Positions 1-5,967 of a stretch of 12,299 bases of DNA are shown here, piece by piece. The notes below the pieces were generated by a model, which saw only the letters and a list, made by a program, of their open reading frames with translations, ran no database searches and was not told where the DNA came from. The stretch is from Thermoprotei archaeon. Lineage in GTDB: Archaea > Thermoproteota > Nitrososphaeria > Geothermarchaeales > JDFR-13. Location: the NCBI GenBank assembly GCA_015661745.1, contig DQVL01000067.1:1-12299 (forward strand), in the 5' to 3' direction. Numbering within the stretch: the first letter of the stretch is position 1; each line of letters opens with the position of its first letter. The translations under genes and the position numbers were made by a program.

Positions 1-42
1 TAATCTTATCTCCAAGTCTTGGTAGACCTGTTATAGAACAAC

Positions 43-981
43 TCATAACATACCACATATTTCTGTAATTATTCTGATCCACACCTCTCCAAAAACTTTA
101 GGTTGATATCCACCACCACCTAGAAGCGTAACGCCGACACCACGATCAAATGCTATAGATACTAAATATTTAACCGCCTTTACGAAAGAGTCTATATCAT
201 AATCTAAATGTGTTAATGGATCCCCACTTATCCCGTCCGTACCCGCCTGTATAATTACATACCCAAACTCCTTTTCAGTTATGAATTCATCAATATTCCG
301 AACCTCATTCAATAATATATTGCCATCTGCACCAGGCATGACCTCTATATTAACCTTTGTACCAACTGCTTCACCCTTCCCAGTCTCATATGAATAACCA
401 GTTCCAGGAAATAGGAACCTCGGGGACTCATGGATATCAAATATTAATATATTTGGATCAGATTCATAGGAATAGTAGATACCGTCACCATGATGGGCAT
501 CAATATCTATATATAAAATGTTTAGAGCGACATCCCTAATAGATTCTATTGCTACACCAATGTCGTTGAATACACAGAATCCAGATGCTCTATCTCTAAA
601 TGCATGGTGCCAACCACCAGCTAAATTTACGGCTACACCCCCATCAATAGTCTTTAATACTGCATCTCTAGTTGCACATACACTTACTAATGAAACATCA
701 TATACACCCTTGTAAGCTGGTGTATCACCATAATCAAGAAATCCCGAGCCCAACTCAGATAATCTCTTAACATATTCAATATAACCCTTTGTATGGAAGA
801 GTTTTAGGTAGGACTCACTACATCTAAACTCATTAACCTCTACAATACAGTCTATATACTCATCTCTTATCCTATCAAATCGATTGAGAAACTCTTGATA
901 TCTCTCAACATTAAGGGGATGATTTGGAAAACCATATTTAAAGAGTATTGGATTAATATATAGATACACCTTCCGAGACAT
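43..981 (-). CDS. Histone deacetylase / AcuC family zinc amidohydrolase
   Basis: This is a zinc-dependent deacetylase-fold hydrolase of the HDAC/AcuC/acetylpolyamine amidohydrolase superfamily, presumably cytoplasmic. Counted from the longer start at 1002, the family motifs occur in order. GGWHHA (129-134) holds the tandem catalytic histidines. DIDAHHGDG (166-174) holds zinc ligands D168 and H170. GTDGISGDP (254-262) holds zinc ligand D256. GGGGY (295-299) ends in the transition-state tyrosine. All catalytic residues are present and the length (312-319 aa) is normal for a full domain. I prefer the ATG at 981 (protein starting MSRKVYLYIN) because the TATA-like run around 1008-1016 would place transcription initiation near 985. 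The ATG at 1002 adds seven residues and lies too close to that box. The gene is monocistronic as far as visible. The substrate is unknown: acetylated protein, polyamine or another acetyl-amide are all possible. Confidence 0.88.
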   Translation of the reverse strand: MSRKVYLYINPILFKYGFPNHPLNVERYQEFLNRFDRIRDEYIDCIVEVNEFRCSESYLKLFHTKGYIEYVKRLSELGSGFLDYGDTPAYKGVYDVSLVSVCATRDAVLKTIDGGVAVNLAGGWHHAFRDRASGFCVFNDIGVAIESIRDVALNILYIDIDAHHGDGIYYSYESDPNILIFDIHESPRFLFPGTGYSYETGKGEAVGTKVNIEVMPGADGNILLNEVRNIDEFITEKEFGYVIIQAGTDGISGDPLTHLDYDIDSFVKAVKYLVSIAFDRGVGVTLLGGGGYQPKVFGEVWIRIITEICGML

Positions 982-1002
982 TCCAATATGCCAAATATAC
1001 AT

Positions 1003-1201
1003 TTATAGATATAATAGATTTAGATTAATAAGGTATTAGATAATTGCTAAAGAAAAATTATGATCGATACTACTATGATACCGAAGAAGGTGAGCATTAA
1101 ATAGAATAAAATTTTATTAGAAATTAGTTAACTTGACTTTAACATTATATAAATTTTAGAATTACTTAGTTATATGAAAAATATTTAGGTTATATGTTAT
1201 A
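1003..1201. other. Intergenic region, no gene seen
   Basis: This AT-rich 199-bp gap lies downstream of the GTPase gene and upstream of the deacetylase gene. Its left end (about 1008-1016, minus strand) carries a TATA-like run that fits a leaderless or near-leaderless deacetylase mRNA. Oligo-T runs on the minus strand near 1158-1163 could end the GTPase transcript. I checked both strands for tRNA-like arms and for C/D boxes and found no convincing RNA gene. Confidence 0.5.
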
Positions 1202-2416
1202 TTAACGTCTTCTACGGGCCAATACTAGATGGATCACATCCCTATCATGGAGTACATAGTCCCTAGGTAACCGAATACCAGTTCTAACATCTATACCGTG
1301 AAGAAGATATTTTGGGAAATCACTATGTATATGAGCGGCTAGATCCATTAGAGTAGCACCTCTAGGGAGTAGGAATACATCAGGTAGGACACGCCCCCGT
1401 CTATCAGACAGCTTTTCAACATCTTCAACTGGATATACAAATTTATAACCCATAACTTTGAAGACTAGAGTATTTAAGGCAAACTGCACACCAGTCCTCA
1501 TTATCTTGGAGAAGACGAATCGCTCCATATACTCAAGAGCACGTCTCTGTTTATCATTTAATGCATCGGGTTTTATAACCTTAAACTCCTCGGATCCAGG
1601 GATATATTCTACAAGTCCCTTCTGTTGAGCCCTTCTAAGGGCTAACTCAGAATCGGCTGATGACGGTATTACCACCACATCCTTTAAAGTATTGCTAAGC
1701 CTCAAATAATTTTTCTCAGCCTCATCTAAATCGATCTTATTAGCTACGACAACTGTCGGTTTAGAGACGTCTCTAATGACATATGCAAAATTTCTTGTCT
1801 CCTCCATCGTCCAATCTTTAAAGGGCTTATCAATCAACCCAGTCAATTTAAGAGCCTTTTCAATATGAGTTGAACCTACCTTAATACCACTCAAAACTGT
1901 ATATAATGCCTCTACCAAACCCAATGTCTTTTCATATTTCTCAATAGTTGTTCTATTACCCTCTATAATCTTATGATACCATAATACCAGCTCTTCTTCA
2001 ATATCATAATAGTCAGAAAGTGGATCACCATATCCAGGTTCAACTATGTTACCCTCAGCATCTATACTTCCCGATGCATCTACTACATGCAGTAGCGCAT
2101 CTGATTGGGCGGCAACTGTAAGGAATTGATTACCCAATCCCTTACCCTGATGAGCGCCTTTAATGAGACCCGGGAGATCAATAAGAGTTATCGGATAAAA
2201 CCTCATTTTATTTATACATAAACTGTTTCTAGGGTCATCATCTACATTAAACTCTCCACATACACAGGGAGATGAAACATGTGCAACTCCAATATTAGGC
2301 TCCTTAGTTGTAAATGGATATGGCTGGACCTCAGCATCTAGTAGGGTCGCAGCATTAAAAAATGTGGTTTTGCCAGTATTAGTCTTACCAACAATCCCTA
2401 TACGGATACTGGTCAA
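1202..2416 (-). CDS. Obg/YchF-like translation-associated GTPase with TGS domain
   Basis: This is a TRAFAC-class GTPase of the OBG/HflX superfamily, in the archaeal YchF-related group that binds ribosomes or RNA. The G1 P-loop GKTNTGKT is at 10-17, followed by the Obg/YchF-typical PYPFTT segment at 33-38. G3 is DLPG (80-83), continuing into IKGAHQGKGLGNQF. G4 is NKID (226-229) and the G5-like SSAD is at 252-255. An alpha-helical insertion sits around 140-205. The C-terminal TGS domain spans about 325-402 and ends in a basic RRRR tail. The 404-residue length is normal for this archaeal family. The start is TTG, supported by GGGGTGA at 2424-2430 seven bases upstream. Three cysteines (C51, C53, C67) lie between G1 and G3 and might bind a metal, which is inference. 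The gene diverges from the nuclease at 2526. Confidence 0.9.
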   Translation of the reverse strand: MTSIRIGIVGKTNTGKTTFFNAATLLDAEVQPYPFTTKEPNIGVAHVSSPCVCGEFNVDDDPRNSLCINKMRFYPITLIDLPGLIKGAHQGKGLGNQFLTVAAQSDALLHVVDASGSIDAEGNIVEPGYGDPLSDYYDIEEELVLWYHKIIEGNRTTIEKYEKTLGLVEALYTVLSGIKVGSTHIEKALKLTGLIDKPFKDWTMEETRNFAYVIRDVSKPTVVVANKIDLDEAEKNYLRLSNTLKDVVVIPSSADSELALRRAQQKGLVEYIPGSEEFKVIKPDALNDKQRRALEYMERFVFSKIMRTGVQFALNTLVFKVMGYKFVYPVEDVEKLSDRRGRVLPDVFLLPRGATLMDLAAHIHSDFPKYLLHGIDVRTGIRLPRDYVLHDRDVIHLVLARRRR

Positions 2417-2423
2417 ATAATAT

Positions 2424-2430
2424 TCACCCC
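2424..2430 (-). promoter_or_regulatory. Shine-Dalgarno site supporting a TTG start
   Basis: GGGGTGA on the minus strand lies seven bases before the TTG codon at 2416-2414. It supports translation of the GTPase from TTG. An AT-rich run at about 2459-2472 could be its TATA box, leaving a leader of roughly 25 bases. Confidence 0.6.
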
Positions 2431-2525
2431 ACCAACAATCACATAAAAATAGGTCTAACGATAAAATAAAATTTAGATGTTGGTAGACTTAAAGTATAGA
2501 AACTAAGTTAATTAAGTGGTGTTTG

Positions 2526-3443
2526 ATGACTGGAGTGAACAACATAGAAATAAGAAAGTTAGGATCAGGAATATATCTAAAAATTGGTGGTAGGAGATAC
2601 GGTCTAGACAAAATATCTCCTAAGAAGGACCTAGACTATAATTTAATATCCCATGCACATTACGACCACCTCCCAACGAGGGCAAGGGGGAGAGTAATAG
2701 CCTCTAGAGAAACCCTTGAACTTGCTAAGTTAAGAGGTAGAACCTATTACAATATAGTTTATGATCATAAGGATATTGAATTATATGAGGCTGGACATAT
2801 ACTCGGTTCAACAGCCTTCTTGATAGAGGGTAAAGTCTTATATACAGGAGATATTAATGACAACGATAGAATTATTTTAAGGGGATTCAAACCACCAAAC
2901 GCGGATATTCTAATTATAGAGGCTACATATGGATCGCCAGAATATATTTTTGGAGGATTTAAGACCCAAGTAAATAAACTCCTTAAATTCATATCTATCA
3001 ATATAAGTAGAGGTAGAAATATAGTGTTGAGGGCATACCCCTTAGGAAAGCCACAGATAATATCGCTACTACTAAGTAAAATTAAGAACCTATATTATAC
3101 CAATAAAATAAAAAAGTATAATGACGCATATATGAGAATAGGTGGAATCGAGATACCCCAGAGAATACTCGAGGGAGAATTGGAAGAACCCTTCGTACTT
3201 ATTGCTGCATCAAATGAAAACTTACGTATTCTCGAAAGACACAATCCAATAGAGGTTATATTATCAGGGTGGACAATCAAATATGGCGGTGGATTACCTG
3301 TAAGCGATCATTCTGATTTTAGAGGATTATTAAGATTAATTGATAAAGTTGAGCCGAAAAAGATATATACTATATATGGAAATGCAGAAAAATTCGCTAA
3401 AATACTTCAGGAAATGGGTTATGATGCTGAACCACTAAAATAA
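2526..3443 (+). CDS. Metallo-beta-lactamase-fold RNA-processing exonuclease (Cft2/Ysh1-like)
   Basis: This is a zinc-dependent beta-lactamase-fold nuclease of the RNA-processing type (COG1236-like), here a compact 305-residue form. Counted from the ATG at 2526, motif II HAHYDH (43-48) supplies the zinc ligands. GH (90-91) is motif III, TGD with D109 is motif IV, and DHSD around 261-264 supplies a further histidine. The segment between these (about 135-245) replaces the beta-CASP insert of longer relatives and lacks an obvious KH domain. The product is probably a soluble RNA or DNA end-processing enzyme; which nucleic acid it acts on cannot be told. ATG 2526 is preceded by GTGGTG (2516-2521), and an in-frame TTG directly before it (2523) is a weaker alternative. 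A TATA-like run lies at 2488-2499. Acylphosphatase follows 41 bases downstream. Confidence 0.85.
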   Translation: MTGVNNIEIRKLGSGIYLKIGGRRYGLDKISPKKDLDYNLISHAHYDHLPTRARGRVIASRETLELAKLRGRTYYNIVYDHKDIELYEAGHILGSTAFLIEGKVLYTGDINDNDRIILRGFKPPNADILIIEATYGSPEYIFGGFKTQVNKLLKFISINISRGRNIVLRAYPLGKPQIISLLLSKIKNLYYTNKIKKYNDAYMRIGGIEIPQRILEGELEEPFVLIAASNENLRILERHNPIEVILSGWTIKYGGGLPVSDHSDFRGLLRLIDKVEPKKIYTIYGNAEKFAKILQEMGYDAEPLK

Positions 3444-3484
3444 ATATATGACGTTAAAAGTGATTATCTAGAAATTATTCTGGG

Positions 3485-3763
3485 ATGACCCTAGTAAGGG
3501 CATATATAAGGGTATATGGGAGGGTACAAGGTGTATTCTATAGAGCAAATACACGGAATAAGGCTAGGGAGCTCGGGCTAAAAGGATATGTAAGAAACCT
3601 GTCAGACGGAAGTGTAGAGGCTGTTGTAGAGGGAGATAAAGATAAAGTTGAAAAATTGCTTGAGTGGATGCGTATAGGACCTCCAATGGCTAAAGTAGAC
3701 AGGGTTATTGTGGAGTATCAAGAGTATAAAGGAGACTTTAAAGATTTCACAATAAAATATTAA
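3485..3763 (+). CDS. acyP: Acylphosphatase
   Basis: This small cytosolic enzyme hydrolyses acyl phosphates such as carbamoyl phosphate and 1,3-bisphosphoglycerate. The 92-residue protein has the whole alpha/beta-sandwich family signature. GRVQGVFYR (12-20) forms the phosphate cradle and ends in catalytic R20. GYVRNLSDGSVE (34-45) carries catalytic N38. The length matches the family (about 90-100 aa). The ATG at 3485 lacks a clear Shine-Dalgarno site. A TTAAAAG run at 3453-3459 could act as a TATA box for a leaderless mRNA, although cotranscription with the upstream nuclease is also possible. The TAA at 3761-3763 is followed six bases later by the left end of the IS605-like element. Confidence 0.95.
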   Translation: MTLVRAYIRVYGRVQGVFYRANTRNKARELGLKGYVRNLSDGSVEAVVEGDKDKVEKLLEWMRIGPPMAKVDRVIVEYQEYKGDFKDFTIKY

Positions 3764-3772
3764 TTTTACAGT

Positions 3773-3783
3773 CGCCTCCGGCG
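3773..3783 (+). repeat. Left-end hairpin of the IS605-like element
   Basis: A four-base-pair stem (CGCC/GGCG) with loop TCC lies three bases inside the putative left cleavage site after TTAC. It is followed by GTGA (3783-3786), which can pair with TTAC through one G-T wobble. In well-studied IS608 the hairpin lies further from the end, so this geometry is not standard. Confidence 0.5.
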
Positions 3784-3840
3784 TGAAAGTTTATGGTTTA
3801 AGTTATGGGATGAATCGCTGTTAGGTTTATATTTCTGCTT

Positions 3841-3950
3841 GTCGACTTTATTTTCGTCGGGGCTGGGGCTATATACTCTATTCAGGGGTTGTGGTGAGCC
3901 AGCCCATAACACGTCGTGAAGCTCCCGACTCCAGTCTAGGAGTAGCTCAC
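3841..3950 (+). ncRNA. Possible omega-RNA-like structured RNA in the element's right half
   Basis: The right half is far more GC-rich than its surroundings and can fold. GGGCTGG (3860-3866) pairs with CCAGCCC (3899-3905). GTCGGG (3856-3861) could alternatively pair with CCCGAC (3924-3929), which also belongs to the right-end hairpin, so a pseudoknot or switch is possible. TnpB guide RNAs derive from exactly this region of IS605/IS607 elements, from before the right end through its hairpin. Function here is inference, since no tnpB gene is in the window. A partner would have to act in trans. Confidence 0.3.
3922..3942 (+). repeat. Right-end hairpin of the IS605-like element
   Basis: The imperfect hairpin has CTCC (3922-3925) pairing with GGAG (3939-3942) and GAC (3927-3929) pairing with GTC (3934-3936) around a TCCA loop. 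A competing register pairs ACTCC (3928-3932) with GGAGT (3939-3943). It is preceded by the GTGA guide tetranucleotide and followed by TAGCTCAC, ending the element at 3950. Confidence 0.6.
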
Positions 3951-4792
3951 TTTATCTGTTTAACACAGTCTCTAACAATCTTAAATCTCTCATCAGGGGG
4001 TATGCCACCACCCTCCAATATATATGATGTATAGGCTGAAGCATAACATGAAGCTTCAACAGCATCTCCATACTTACCAATCCCATATAGAAACAGATAT
4101 GTATAAATGTCCCCGGATCCAGTCTCATCAACATTAGAAACTGGATATGAAGGAATATAGTATCCTGAATCCTCAAATATAAGGGTGGAGCCTTCGATAC
4201 CATCTGTGATAACAATATATCTCGCGTCGATACTATCAATATCTACATATGGATACTCATCGTTAGATAATTTAAAAAGGTAGAATGGCATCTTTAAGAA
4301 GTTTTGAGGAAGTTTCCTATATGTTATAGACCCATCATCCATCGCTACTCTTATAAAGCCTTGGATATCGATGGAGAGATTAAATAGATTAGATAACTTA
4401 TGTACAAGACTAAATGGGACTTCATTATATACTGGGGAGACGATTACATGCTTGGGTACCAATCTCTCCAAAAAATCGATTGTATTAGCTATTGTTAATT
4501 GATAGCCACCACCAGAAATTTTTTGGAGTCTTCTATCAGCAACATATATATTAGTAAAACGTATCGTATCATATCCATAAAAGACCTCTAGGAAACGAGT
4601 ATAATCACCTTGATAATTCGTCCATATATCGAAATCCGAGCCTACTGGAGATACTACAGAGTATCCTCCACCAACCAATTTATAGGCTCTATACATATGG
4701 GTTGGTGGGCCGCCTAAGGCTTCAATTACCTTCCCATCTCTAAGTATATTTCTGTCAAATGTATATCCTCCAACAACCGATATTATATCAAT
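3947..4792 (-). CDS. PfkB-family (ribokinase-like) sugar/nucleoside kinase with a non-standard start codon
   Basis: This is an ATP-dependent ribokinase-superfamily kinase whose substrate cannot be assigned. The N-terminal beta strand and substrate-binding GG signature (IISVVGGYTFDRNI, then LGGPPTH near residue 26) lie in frame upstream of the first ATG (4696). Translation must therefore begin before it. The open frame runs back to a TAA at 4819-4817 with no ATG, GTG, TTG or CTG; ATT (4792), ATA (4786) or ATA (4783) are the candidates behind GGTGGTGG (4800-4793). From ATT the protein has 281 residues, normal for a compact member. ETGSGD (223-228) is the anion-hole/catalytic motif, usually DTxGxGD, with D228 as base. 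The gene lies 8 bases after the PPC-domain gene and is probably cotranscribed. Its TGA stop lies inside the right end of the mobile element. Confidence 0.8.
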   Translation of the reverse strand: MDIISVVGGYTFDRNILRDGKVIEALGGPPTHMYRAYKLVGGGYSVVSPVGSDFDIWTNYQGDYTRFLEVFYGYDTIRFTNIYVADRRLQKISGGGYQLTIANTIDFLERLVPKHVIVSPVYNEVPFSLVHKLSNLFNLSIDIQGFIRVAMDDGSITYRKLPQNFLKMPFYLFKLSNDEYPYVDIDSIDARYIVITDGIEGSTLIFEDSGYYIPSYPVSNVDETGSGDIYTYLFLYGIGKYGDAVEASCYASAYTSYILEGGGIPPDERFKIVRDCVKQIK

Positions 4793-4800
4793 CCACCACC
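4793..4800 (-). promoter_or_regulatory. Shine-Dalgarno-like site for the kinase
   Basis: GGTGGTGG on the minus strand starts immediately after the TAA (4803-4801) of the PPC gene. It directly precedes ATT (4792) and lies six bases before ATA (4786). It suggests real initiation here despite the lack of a standard start codon, possibly by coupling to termination of the upstream gene. Confidence 0.5.
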
Positions 4801-5226
4801 TTAGAGGTCCAGAAGGTTAAGTTTTACATCCCCAAAATATTTTTTATAGACAGTTCTATCCAACTCAATTATACTGAATTCAACAGTAGGTCCAACTATA
4901 CAACCTTCCAATACATGACCACCATATATAGATTCTTCATCCGAAACCACCATGTGAATATGTACAATAGGTTTACCATCCATCCAAGATATGTTACCTA
5001 CACATGAAGAGAGCTCATAGAGACCTTCCTTCTCGATGACTTCATATTCTCCACTCTCCATATCAAAGAATCCAAGTCTAAACCTAGTGAGAGCTCCTAT
5101 TAGAGAGATTATGCCAGATTGCACCCCCTCTTTTTCAGCCACTGTTATAAGAGATTTAAGAAGATCCTCACCAGATTCTAATCTACCGAAGATTACACGT
5201 TTAATACCGAAGGATGAATATCTCAT
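4801..5226 (-). CDS. PPC/DUF296 domain protein
   Basis: This 141-residue protein consists of a single PPC domain (plants and prokaryotes conserved, PF03479/DUF296). In plants the domain accompanies AT-hook DNA-binding proteins; in prokaryotes it stands alone as a trimer of unsettled function, often called a DNA-binding protein. Visible signatures are SGIISLIGALTRFRLGFFD near 37-55, the metal-site-like HIH (89-91) and GGHVLEG (102-108) with H104, and VGPTVEFSI (111-119). Three histidines suggest a bound metal ion, by analogy with characterised members. The ATG at 5226 sits about 22 bases from a TATA-like TTATAAA, so the mRNA is probably leaderless. It is the first gene of a likely two-gene unit with the PfkB kinase, which hints at a metabolic or regulatory link but does not prove one. 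Confidence 0.85.
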   Translation of the reverse strand: MRYSSFGIKRVIFGRLESGEDLLKSLITVAEKEGVQSGIISLIGALTRFRLGFFDMESGEYEVIEKEGLYELSSCVGNISWMDGKPIVHIHMVVSDEESIYGGHVLEGCIVGPTVEFSIIELDRTVYKKYFGDVKLNLLDL

Positions 5227-5243
5227 AATATACGTAATAATTC

Positions 5244-5255
5244 GTTTATAATTTT
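5244..5255. promoter_or_regulatory. Shared bidirectional TATA-like box
   Basis: TTTATAATTTT on the plus strand (TTATAAA on the minus strand) is the only strong TATA-like element between the divergent PPC gene (start 5226, minus) and rhomboid gene (start 5272, plus). Its centre is about 22 bases from one start and 24 from the other. That fits leaderless initiation in both directions from one element. No BRE was assigned with confidence. Confidence 0.5.
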
Positions 5256-5271
5256 AAGTCACTATTAAACG

Positions 5272-5967
5272 GTGAAACTTGTTATGATGCCAATAAAAGA
5301 TATTAATCCCACACATACAAAACCGGTAGTTACAAGACTCTTAGTAGGGATTAATATTATAATATTTATAGTTACTTTCTTCAACCCAAGGTTTACCGAT
5401 ATAATTGATATGTGGGGTTTTAGACCTATCTATTTATATACAGGTATAAGGTTTGAAACAATATTTACATCAATGTTCCTCCATGGAGATATTCATCATA
5501 TATTTGGAAACATGCTCTACCTATGGATTTTTGGAGATAATGTTGAGGATGCACTGGGACATGGTAAATATCTAATGACCTATTTAATATCTGGAGTGGC
5601 AGCTTCAGCCATACAGAGTATATTCTCCCCCATATCTACAGTTCCCATGATAGGTGCATCAGGAGCTATAAGTGGTATCCTTGGAATGTACCTACTATTT
5701 TATCCAAGGGCTAGAATAGTTACACTACTCTTTCTAGGTTACTTTATAACAACCACAGTTTTACCTGCATTTCACTATATATGGTTCTGGTTTATAATGC
5801 AATTCATCCTAGGCTCAATATCAATATTAAACCCTATACCTGTGGGAGTGGCATATTGGGCTCACATAGGCGGGTTCGTTACAGGATTACTAATTGGAGC
5901 TATATTATATAATACTAGACAGGTTAGGCTAAAGAGAATGGAATACCTAGAGTATATATTATATTAA
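5272..5967 (+). CDS. Rhomboid-family intramembrane serine protease
   Basis: This multi-span membrane protease cleaves transmembrane helices within the lipid bilayer. The 231 residues show six hydrophobic segments (about 20-37, 63-90, 98-118, 124-143, 147-185, 192-213). The catalytic motif GASG (128-131) carries S130, and the partner H198 lies in WAHIGGF. The L1 region HGDIHHIFGNM (71-81) has the family's conserved His and Asn. The length is typical of a minimal bacterial or archaeal rhomboid. GTG 5272 is about 24 bases from the shared TATA box, compatible with a leaderless mRNA. ATG 5284 or 5287 would give the family-like N-terminus MMPIKDINP, with the GGTGA at 5271-5275 acting as Shine-Dalgarno. 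Its 3' end overlaps the convergent gene by four bases. Substrates are unknown. Confidence 0.92.
   Translation: MKLVMMPIKDINPTHTKPVVTRLLVGINIIIFIVTFFNPRFTDIIDMWGFRPIYLYTGIRFETIFTSMFLHGDIHHIFGNMLYLWIFGDNVEDALGHGKYLMTYLISGVAASAIQSIFSPISTVPMIGASGAISGILGMYLLFYPRARIVTLLFLGYFITTTVLPAFHYIWFWFIMQFILGSISILNPIPVGVAYWAHIGGFVTGLLIGAILYNTRQVRLKRMEYLEYILY

Larger units (their letters stand above)
3770..3950 (+). mobile_element. Non-autonomous IS200/IS605-like mini-element without transposase
   Basis: This 181-bp insertion has hairpin ends and no transposase or TnpB gene. At the left, TTAC (3766-3769) directly precedes it, followed by the hairpin CGCC-TCC-GGCG (3773-3783). At the right, GTGAAG leads into a hairpin (3922-3942; CTCC/GGAG outer stem, GAC/GTC inner stem, TCCA loop), then TAG and the terminal CTCAC (3946-3950). 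A GTGAAG-hairpin-TAG(T/C)TCAC arrangement is what I know from right ends of IS200/IS605 and TnpB elements. GTGA (3916-3919) is exactly complementary to terminal TCAC (3947-3950), as expected of the guide/cleavage-site pairing in this family. There is no target duplication, also family-typical. Removing 3770-3950 rejoins two convergent genes cleanly. Family assignment rests on recalled end structure, not on a transposase. Confidence 0.65.

Noticed and set aside
3..65. Plus-strand open frame from the left edge ending at TAA 63-65, possibly the tail of a convergent gene
   Set aside because: Only about 20 codons are visible, it lies partly over the deacetylase 3' end, and no motif supports it. 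It could be real but cannot be shown from this window.
1040..1100. C/D-like boxes around TATGATCGATACTAC in the intergenic gap
   Set aside because: ATGATCG deviates from box C and no CTGA follows at a suitable distance on either strand.
3764..3919. Plus-strand open frame through the mobile element in phase with the acylphosphatase stop, ending at TGA 3917-3919
   Set aside because: It has no standard start near its beginning and no resemblance to TnpA, TnpB or another family. The open length is easily due to chance, and the structural reading of this segment is stronger.
3856..3950. H/ACA guide RNA, SRP RNA, RNase P RNA or tRNA in the structured segment
   Set aside because: The conserved cores of SRP and RNase P RNAs, tRNA T-arm sequences and a proper ACA tail after a stem are absent. 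The terminal TAGCTCAC with guide complementarity fits an IS605-like end better.
3952..4239. Second minus-strand open frame of about 95 codons overlapping the kinase 3' half
   Set aside because: It lies in another phase of the PfkB gene, whose catalytic ETGSGD motif is in the other frame. The translation has no family features.
4690..4720. Apparent frameshift in the PfkB gene near the first ATG
   Set aside because: Careful re-reading of the complement showed a continuous frame (LGGPPTH then MYRAYK). The oddity is the missing start codon, not a frameshift.
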